Origin: Christensenella sp. UBA1214
GTDB lineage: Bacteria > Bacillota > Clostridia > Christensenellales > CAG-138
DNA length: 14,401 nt
NCBI GenBank assembly: GCA_002309375.1
Contig: DBXK01000028.1
Coordinates: 1,253 to 15,653, forward strand
Direction: 5' to 3'
Below the pieces are notes generated by a model, which searched no databases, was not told the origin of the DNA, and worked only from the letters and a program-made list of their open reading frames with translations. Position 1 is the first letter of the stretch; every line of letters starts with the position of its first letter. Below are positions 1 through 5,382 of this stretch, in pieces. The translations under genes were made by a program, and so were the position numbers.

Positions 1-78
1 GACGCCAAGATCACGGAGATCTACGAAGGCACCTCTCAGGTCCAGAAGATGGTCATCTCCGGCCAGATTTTCAAATAA
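1..78 (+). CDS. Acyl-CoA dehydrogenase, C-terminal end only (partial)
   Basis: The first 25 codons of the window read through to TAA and end the protein ITEIYEGTSQVQKMVISGQ-IFK. The IYEGTS motif is the C-terminal signature of acyl-CoA dehydrogenases; its Glu is the catalytic base in the butyryl-/medium-chain enzymes (family knowledge). These are FAD enzymes that exchange electrons with an electron-transferring flavoprotein. The etfB start lies 15 bases after the stop, so this is very probably the dehydrogenase partner of the Etf encoded next. Substrate (butyryl-CoA or another acyl-CoA) cannot be told from the fragment. The 5' part is outside the window. Confidence 0.88.
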   Translation, partial: DAKITEIYEGTSQVQKMVISGQIFK

Positions 79-93
79 TTGGAGGAACTTTCT

Positions 94-879
94 ATGAAAA
101 TCATCGTTTGCATAAAGCAGGTTCCCGATACCACCGAAGTTAAGCTCGATCCGAAGACCGGCCGCCTTATCCGCGACGGCGTTCCTTCCATCATCAATCC
201 CGATGATAAGAACGCGCTCGAGGAAGGCCTCCGCATCAAGGACGAGAACCCCGGTTCGACCGTCACCGTCGTTTCGATGGGCCCCCCGCAGGCGGACGTC
301 GCAATGCGCGAAGCCCTCGCGATGGGCGCCGATGAAGCGATCCTGATCAGCGGACGCGAATTCGGCGGCTCCGATACCTGGGCCACCAGCTATATCATCG
401 CCACCGCTCTTCGCAAGATCGGCGATTTCGATATCATCCTCTGCGGCCGCCAGGCGATCGACGGTGATACTGCGCAGGTAGGTCCGCAGATCGCGGAGCA
501 GCTCGGCATCCCGCAGATCACCTACGTTCAGAACCTCAAGATCGAGGGCAAAAAGGTCGTCTGCGAGCGCCAGCTCGAGGATGGCTACTGCGTGATGGAG
601 GCCGAAATGCCGGTCCTTCTCACCGCGATCAAGGAGCTCAACACGCCCCGCTACATGACCCCGAAGGGCATCTACGACGCCTATAAAAAGACCGTCCAGA
701 TCTGGGGCTTCAAGGACGTTCCGGTCGATGAAGCGAAGATCGGCCTCAAGGGTTCGCCCACCAACGTCAACAGGACCTTCAGCCCCGAACCGAAGGGCAA
801 GGGCGAGATGCTTGAAGGCGCGGACAGGAATACCGTCAAGACCCTCGTTGACAAACTCGTTGAAAAGCATCTGCTGTAA
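94..879 (+). CDS. etfB: Electron transfer flavoprotein subunit beta (bifurcating type)
   Basis: This 261-residue protein is the usual EtfB length. It opens with MKIIVCIKQVPDT, the typical EtfB N-terminus, and carries GRQAIDGDTAQVGP at residues 118-131, as in the EtfB of Clostridium and Acidaminococcus that bifurcate electrons between ferredoxin and a CoA substrate (family knowledge). EtfB forms a cytoplasmic heterodimer with EtfA and binds nucleotide and FAD. The ATG at 94 is chosen because GGAGG (81-85) sits 8 bases upstream; an in-frame TTG at 79 would put that ribosome site inside the gene. It lies between an acyl-CoA dehydrogenase and etfA, with 13 bases to etfA, in one operon. Bifurcation is an inference from similarity and from the ferredoxin domain on EtfA. 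Confidence 0.95.
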   Translation: MKIIVCIKQVPDTTEVKLDPKTGRLIRDGVPSIINPDDKNALEEGLRIKDENPGSTVTVVSMGPPQADVAMREALAMGADEAILISGREFGGSDTWATSYIIATALRKIGDFDIILCGRQAIDGDTAQVGPQIAEQLGIPQITYVQNLKIEGKKVVCERQLEDGYCVMEAEMPVLLTAIKELNTPRYMTPKGIYDAYKKTVQIWGFKDVPVDEAKIGLKGSPTNVNRTFSPEPKGKGEMLEGADRNTVKTLVDKLVEKHLL

Positions 880-892
880 GGGGAGGTAAGTT

Positions 893-2074
893 ATGGTTAA
901 AGTTAACAGCGAAAAATGTATCGGCTGCGGCGTATGCGAAGCTTCCTGCCCCGTCGGAGCGATTAAGGTCGACGGCGTTGCCAAGATCGATTATGATACC
1001 TGCATCGGCTGCGGCGCCTGCGCCGGCAACTGCCCCTGTGAAGCGATCGACGCCGACGCCGTTGAAAAGGACGAGCCCGATATTTCCGACTACAAGGGCG
1101 TTTGGGTCTATGCGGAACAGCGCGAAGGCAAGCTGATGCCAACCGTTTTCGAGCTCCTCGGCGAAGGCCGCAAGCTTGCGAACGATCTCGGCGTTGAGCT
1201 TTCCGCTCTGCTGCTCGGCAGCAATGTCGAAAACCTTGCGGATGAGCTCGGCGCATACGGCGCGGACCGCGTCATCCTTGCGGACTGCGAGCTTCTCAAG
1301 GATTACAATACCGAAGCTTATGCGAAGGTCGTCTGCGACCTCGTTCACGAGCGCCGCCCGGAGATCATCCTCATCGGCGCGACCAATATCGGCCGCGACC
1401 TCGCGCCGCGTCTTTCCGCAAGGCTCTACACCGGCCTCACCGCGGACTGCACCGGCCTTGCGATCGATCCGGAAACCAAGGGCATCCTCCAAACCCGTCC
1501 CGCATTCGGCGGCAATGTCATGGCGACGATCGTGACCCCGAACCACAGGCCGCAGATGAGCACCGTCCGCCCCGGCGTTATGAAGAAGGCTCCGTACGAT
1601 CCCGCCCATAAGGCGATCCTCGACCGCGCCTCCTTCAAGCTCGCCGAGAGCGATATCCATACCAAGGTCCTCGAGACAGTGAAGGCCATGAAGCAGGTCG
1701 TCAACCTCGTTGAGGCGGACGTCATCGTTTCCGGCGGCCGCGGCGTCGGCAGCAAGGAAGGCTTCAAGCTCATCGAGGAGCTGGCCGAGGTCATGGGCGG
1801 CGTCGTCGGCGCAAGCCGTGCGGCAGTTGAAGCTGGCTATATCGATGCGGATCATCAGGTCGGCCAGACCGGCAAGACCGTCCGCCCGAAGATCTATGTT
1901 GCCTGCGGCATTTCCGGTGCGATCCAGCACCGCGCGGGCATGGAGAAGAGCGAGTGCATCATCGCGATCAACAAGAATCCCGATGCTCCGATCTTCACCG
2001 TTGCGGATTACGGCATCGTCGGCGATCTGCATAAGGTCATCCCGATGCTGATCGAAGAGCTGAAAACAAGATAA
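893..2074 (+). CDS. etfA: Electron transfer flavoprotein subunit alpha with N-terminal 2[4Fe-4S] ferredoxin domain
   Basis: The protein has 393 residues, about 60 more than a plain EtfA. The extra part is an N-terminal ferredoxin domain with two CxxCxxCxxxCP motifs: C9, C12, C15, C19 and C37, C40, C43, C47. The EtfA N-terminal domain follows (about 68-255), then the C-terminal FAD-binding domain with SGGRGVGSKEGF (280-291) and QVGQTGKTVRPKIYVACG (322-339). The start at 893 has GGGAGG (881-886) six bases upstream. The architecture matches CarE of the caffeyl-CoA reductase-Etf complex and LctC-type lactate dehydrogenase Etf subunits, where the added clusters are thought to relay electrons to or from ferredoxin (family knowledge). 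It ends the operon, directly before a terminator. The substrate partner is presumably the upstream acyl-CoA dehydrogenase. Confidence 0.96.
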   Translation: MVKVNSEKCIGCGVCEASCPVGAIKVDGVAKIDYDTCIGCGACAGNCPCEAIDADAVEKDEPDISDYKGVWVYAEQREGKLMPTVFELLGEGRKLANDLGVELSALLLGSNVENLADELGAYGADRVILADCELLKDYNTEAYAKVVCDLVHERRPEIILIGATNIGRDLAPRLSARLYTGLTADCTGLAIDPETKGILQTRPAFGGNVMATIVTPNHRPQMSTVRPGVMKKAPYDPAHKAILDRASFKLAESDIHTKVLETVKAMKQVVNLVEADVIVSGGRGVGSKEGFKLIEELAEVMGGVVGASRAAVEAGYIDADHQVGQTGKTVRPKIYVACGISGAIQHRAGMEKSECIIAINKNPDAPIFTVADYGIVGDLHKVIPMLIEELKTR

Positions 2075-2085
2075 TCCCGGTTTAA

Positions 2086-2121
2086 AAAGCGGCTGTCCTT
2101 TGGGGCGGCCGCTTTCGTTTT
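2086..2121 (+). terminator. Rho-independent terminator after etfA
   Basis: An 8-bp perfect outer stem (AAAGCGGC at 2086-2093 with GCCGCTTT at 2108-2115) continues inward, with two G-U pairs, to a stem of about 13 bp and a 4-base loop (2099-2102). CGTTTT follows. It lies 12 bases after the etfA stop and before the next promoter. Confidence 0.85.
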
Positions 2122-2135
2122 ATTGCCGGAAAAAC

Positions 2136-2164
2136 TTGTAATAGCGGGCAAAATAAGGTATAAT
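2136..2164 (+). promoter_or_regulatory. Sigma-A type promoter of the metallo-beta-lactamase operon
   Basis: TTGTAA (2136-2141) and a perfect TATAAT (2159-2164) are separated by exactly 17 bases. The start site should fall near 2170-2171, giving a leader of about 20 bases that holds the ribosome site and leads to the ATG at 2190. A GTG at 2172 would sit at the predicted transcript end and is therefore not the translation start. Confidence 0.82.
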
Positions 2165-2189
2165 CAGAGCCGTGGAAAGGAAGGGGCGC

Positions 2190-3170
2190 ATGGCGAAAGC
2201 AGGAAGCAAAAAGAAAAAGCTCAGCGGGAAAAAACGGGCGTGGATAAGCTGCATTGCGGCATTTATCGTGCTCGCGGCGATCGTTCTCATCGTCCGCTTC
2301 CGCGTTTTCGACGGGCTATTCTCCTCCTGCTTCGGCGGGAACGCCGTCGATCTGCCGGATGTGCTGCCGGAACTTCCGAAAAAAGGCGAGCTTTCGGTCT
2401 ATAATTTCGACGTTGGGCAGGGAAATGCCGCGCTGCTCGTTTCACCGAACGGCAAAACGATGCTGATCGACGCCGGTTCTCCGGAATATGCCGAACGCAC
2501 CTGCGAAACGATCCATGCCCTCGGCGTCGAAACTCTCGATATCGTGATCGCGACGCATCCGCATCTTGACCATATCGGCGGCATGCCGCGCATCCTTCGC
2601 GAATTCGCCGTCGGCGAATACATAATGCCGAGTATCGATTTCGACTGCTCGGCGCAGCCGGCTGTCGATAAAGCGCTTGAAAGCGGGATGATCCCCGTGC
2701 GGATCGTTTGGCGGGGGGATGAGATCGATTGGGACGGCGATTGCAAAGTGAAGGTACTTTCACCCGTCCTCGCATGCGAATATTCATCGACCGACGCGAA
2801 CGACCGCAGCCTCATCATCCGCGTTGAGTTCGGCGAAACCTCGATCCTTTTCACAGGTGATGCAACTGTCCATAACGAGCAGCTTGCGATGTTCCATAAC
2901 GAGCGGGAGTTCTTCGGATCGGACGTGCTGATCGTTGCGCACCACGGCTCGACGACTTCGTCCTCATATGGCTTCCTCGAAACCGTCGGCGCGAAGTACG
3001 CCGTGATCTCAGTCGGCAGGGACAACCCGTACGGACACCCCGATCACGACATTCTTCGGCGGCTGAAAGCGGTCGGCACGGCTGTCTGCCGGACCGACGA
3101 GTCGGGCTGGATCTCGATACTCAGCGACGGAAAGACCGTCCGTATAGTTACACAAAACGACAAGAACTGA
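2190..3170 (+). CDS. Membrane-anchored ComEC/Rec2-like metallo-beta-lactamase-fold protein
   Basis: This 326-residue protein has a Lys-rich cytoplasmic N-terminus, one membrane segment (about 17-38) and a metallo-beta-lactamase domain (about 66-320) predicted outside the membrane. Visible metal motifs are HPHLDH (123-128), FTGD (221-224, metal Asp 224), AHHGS (250-254) and YGHP (281-284). The order and the NDRSL motif (204-208) match the C-terminal domain of ComEC/Rec2 and the stand-alone ComEC-like hydrolases common in Clostridia. The ComEC transport channel and OB domain are absent, so this is not a full competence protein; the family may act on DNA or another phosphodiester, but the substrate is unknown. 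The ATG at 2190 is chosen over the GTG at 2172 because the purine-rich ribosome site AGGAAGGGG lies between them. It is the first gene of a three-gene operon. Confidence 0.9.
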   Translation: MAKAGSKKKKLSGKKRAWISCIAAFIVLAAIVLIVRFRVFDGLFSSCFGGNAVDLPDVLPELPKKGELSVYNFDVGQGNAALLVSPNGKTMLIDAGSPEYAERTCETIHALGVETLDIVIATHPHLDHIGGMPRILREFAVGEYIMPSIDFDCSAQPAVDKALESGMIPVRIVWRGDEIDWDGDCKVKVLSPVLACEYSSTDANDRSLIIRVEFGETSILFTGDATVHNEQLAMFHNEREFFGSDVLIVAHHGSTTSSSYGFLETVGAKYAVISVGRDNPYGHPDHDILRRLKAVGTAVCRTDESGWISILSDGKTVRIVTQNDKN

Positions 3171-3186
3171 ATGGAAAGGACGCGCC

Positions 3187-4074
3187 GTGTACTGCCATCA
3201 TTGCAAAATCAGGTTCGATGAAGAGCTGACCGAATGCCCCGTTTGCGGGCGCAGGCTCAGCGAGAGCGAGTTTTATGCCGGCGCGATCGCGGATGATGCG
3301 GTTTACGTTGATCAAAGGCCGTTCTCAAACAGCGGGAGCCGAAGGCAGCTCAATTTCAGCAAACCGCTCTGCCTTCTTTTCGCGCTTATTTTGATCGGTT
3401 CGATGCTGCTGCCGATGCTTTATGCGAAGATGAGCATAAACGGGCAGGAGACGATGGATAATAAAGCTGTCGGTATCCTCGGCCTTGAAAAGGATATTTC
3501 CGCGGCGCAGAAAGGCATTATTGCCGCAGAAGGCGCACGATTCGGCGAAGAAGAAAGCGCAAAGCTGAAGGCGGACGCCAAAAAGGTTTTCACGATTGTG
3601 ATCATTGCTTTTGCATTCTGCGCGGCGAATCTGCTGCTGTTCGGCCTGATCGGACTTGTTTCGAAAGGCAAACTGCGCTATCTTTTCGGAAGGCTCGGCA
3701 CAGATGCATACATCGTGCTGCTCCTGCTGCTGATCGTTTTCACATTCTTCGGAAGCAGTCTTTTCGGCGGTGGGATCGCGAACAGCCTAAAGGAACACGG
3801 GGTTGATTTCGCATTCAAAACCGCTCCGACCGTCTGGGCGTTTGCGGCGCTTGCCGCAGCGATCCTCGTCCGCACGCTCGGCTTCCGCGCGATCCGCTAT
3901 ATCAACGGCACTGCCTGCATGAGCAGGGGCGATCACCGCACGGCTGAGCGCGAATTCAACCGGATCCGCTGCTATGATAAGGTCCCGCACACTTTCGCAA
4001 AATCGAAGCACCGCCGCGGCGTGCACTACGGTTCGGGCGATTCATCGAAGGATTACGGCGACGGAGTATTATGA
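3187..4074 (+). CDS. Zinc-ribbon membrane protein of unknown function
   Basis: The 295-residue protein begins with a small zinc ribbon (CxxC at C3/C6 and C17/C20) followed by a polar linker and four hydrophobic segments: about 60-80, 134-158, 173-190 and 213-231. The C-terminal tail from about 240 (MSRGDHRTAEREFNRI) looks like the first half of a TPR-type helical pair and then stops. The GTG start at 3187 has GGAAAGGA (3173-3180) six bases upstream and begins 16 bases after the preceding stop, so it is cotranscribed. I do not recognise a named family. N-terminal zinc ribbons joined to membrane segments and TPR-like tails are frequent in Clostridia, usually of unknown role. The C-terminus may be cut short by a frameshift (see finding at 4040-4101). 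Confidence 0.8.
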   Translation: MYCHHCKIRFDEELTECPVCGRRLSESEFYAGAIADDAVYVDQRPFSNSGSRRQLNFSKPLCLLFALILIGSMLLPMLYAKMSINGQETMDNKAVGILGLEKDISAAQKGIIAAEGARFGEEESAKLKADAKKVFTIVIIAFAFCAANLLLFGLIGLVSKGKLRYLFGRLGTDAYIVLLLLLIVFTFFGSSLFGGGIANSLKEHGVDFAFKTAPTVWAFAALAAAILVRTLGFRAIRYINGTACMSRGDHRTAEREFNRIRCYDKVPHTFAKSKHRRGVHYGSGDSSKDYGDGVL

Positions 4075-4101
4075 CTTGTCCCAAGGGGCATTTGAATAAA
4101 A

Positions 4102-5304
4102 ATGACGAACAGACCGCAAAAAAAGACCGGCGGCAAAAACCAGAACGAAAAACAGAACGGAAGGACCGCCAACAAGCAAAAAACGGATAAATACACCTGG
4201 AAGCATCAGCTCAAGCGCCTGCCATGGCTGCTTCTGATCCCGTTCGGGCTCTTGATCCCGACGCTCGTGCGCGGCTCCTCCGAACAGATCGAAAGCATCT
4301 ATTCGCGTTCGATTTATCCGATCATTGCACGCATCCTCGGCTTCGTGAATTCGATCTTCCCGTTTTCGCTTGCGGAAATACTGATAATCGCAGCAGCGGC
4401 GTTCATCGCCGTGATGCTCCTGATCCGTCTGCTCAACATGATATTCGGGAAACTGAAGGACAGGCGCCGCCACAGGATCCGCCTTGTGAGCTTACTGATC
4501 TCGGTGCTGATCTTCGCGGGAGTGATGCTGAATCTTTTCTATGCCCTTTGGGGCCTCAACCATTTCCGGCAGCCCGCTTCGAAGCTGATGGAGCTGGACG
4601 TTCATTCCCGCCCGGTCGAGGAGCTTGCGGAAGCCTGCGTGAAGCTTGCGGATGAAGCCTCCGCTCTGCGCGAGAACTGCGGGGAGAACGAAAACGGAGT
4701 ATTCAAAATCGACCGTGACGCCGTTTTCGAAAGCATAAGCAAAGCGTATGAAAAGCTCGGCGAAAGCGATCCTCTGTTCGCGAACAAGGTCTACGGCGCG
4801 AAAGCGGTGTTCTTTTCGAATACGCTTTCGAAGTTCGATATCGCTGGGATCTACATCCCTTATACCGCGGAAGCGAATGTGAACGTTGCTCAGCCGGATC
4901 TGTTCATCCCCTCAGGCGCGGCCCATGAGACGGCGCATTATTTCGGCTTTGCGCGCGAGGATGAATGCGATTTTTTGACGTATTATGTCTCGCTTTTCTC
5001 GGATGATCCCGCGCTCCGCTATTCGGCTTCCATGAATGCGCTCAACTACTGCGCGATCAAGCTCTATGAATCCGATAAGGATATGTATTTCGAGGTCCTT
5101 CGCGGTCATTATTCCGACGCAATGATCCGCGACCTCGCCGATTATCGGGAATACTACAAGGAATACGCCGACAAGCCGGAGGCCCATGTCGGGCAGTCGG
5201 TCAACGACACATACCTCAAGCATAACGATCAGCCGGACGGCGTGAAAAGCTACGGCAACATGGTCGATCTGCTGCTTGCGTACTTCGAAAAAAGCGGTAA
5301 TTAA
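4102..5304 (+). CDS. DUF3810-type membrane protein, predicted zinc metallopeptidase
   Basis: The 400-residue protein has a long basic N-terminal tail, then three hydrophobic segments (about 40-56, 89-112 and 127-148), followed by WGLNHFRQP (150-158), a strong mark of DUF3810 proteins. The large C-terminal domain contains HETAH (275-279) and GFAREDECDF (282-291). This HExxH plus downstream acidic residues suggests a zinc-bound gluzincin-like site (inference; activity of the family is not established to my knowledge). The ATG at 4102 follows AAGGGG (4083-4088) at a rather long 13-base spacing, and no better start is seen. It is the last gene of the + strand operon, ending just before a strong terminator. 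The substrate is unknown. Confidence 0.85.
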   Translation: MTNRPQKKTGGKNQNEKQNGRTANKQKTDKYTWKHQLKRLPWLLLIPFGLLIPTLVRGSSEQIESIYSRSIYPIIARILGFVNSIFPFSLAEILIIAAAAFIAVMLLIRLLNMIFGKLKDRRRHRIRLVSLLISVLIFAGVMLNLFYALWGLNHFRQPASKLMELDVHSRPVEELAEACVKLADEASALRENCGENENGVFKIDRDAVFESISKAYEKLGESDPLFANKVYGAKAVFFSNTLSKFDIAGIYIPYTAEANVNVAQPDLFIPSGAAHETAHYFGFAREDECDFLTYYVSLFSDDPALRYSASMNALNYCAIKLYESDKDMYFEVLRGHYSDAMIRDLADYREYYKEYADKPEAHVGQSVNDTYLKHNDQPDGVKSYGNMVDLLLAYFEKSGN

Positions 5305-5320
5305 AGGAAAAAGCTCTATA

Positions 5321-5354
5321 AAACAAGATCCCCGAAAAAGGGATCTTGTTTTTT
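5321..5354. terminator. Bidirectional terminator between convergent genes
   Basis: A perfect 12-bp inverted repeat (AAACAAGATCCC, 5321-5332, with GGGATCTTGTTT, 5340-5351) has a 7-base loop and a run of six T (5349-5354) on the + strand. It lies 16 bases after the DUF3810 gene and about 30 bases past the end of the - strand M56 gene. It can serve both, although the T run on the - strand is weaker. Confidence 0.88.
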
Positions 5355-5382
5355 GCTCTTTTTTAAAGCGCGAACGGAGATG

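Noticed and set aside
836..2032. Long open frame (398 codons) on the - strand opposite etfA
   Set aside because: It mirrors the etfA codons on the opposite strand, has a low-complexity Ala/Asp/Leu-rich translation and has no ribosome site. The + strand protein is a clear EtfA.
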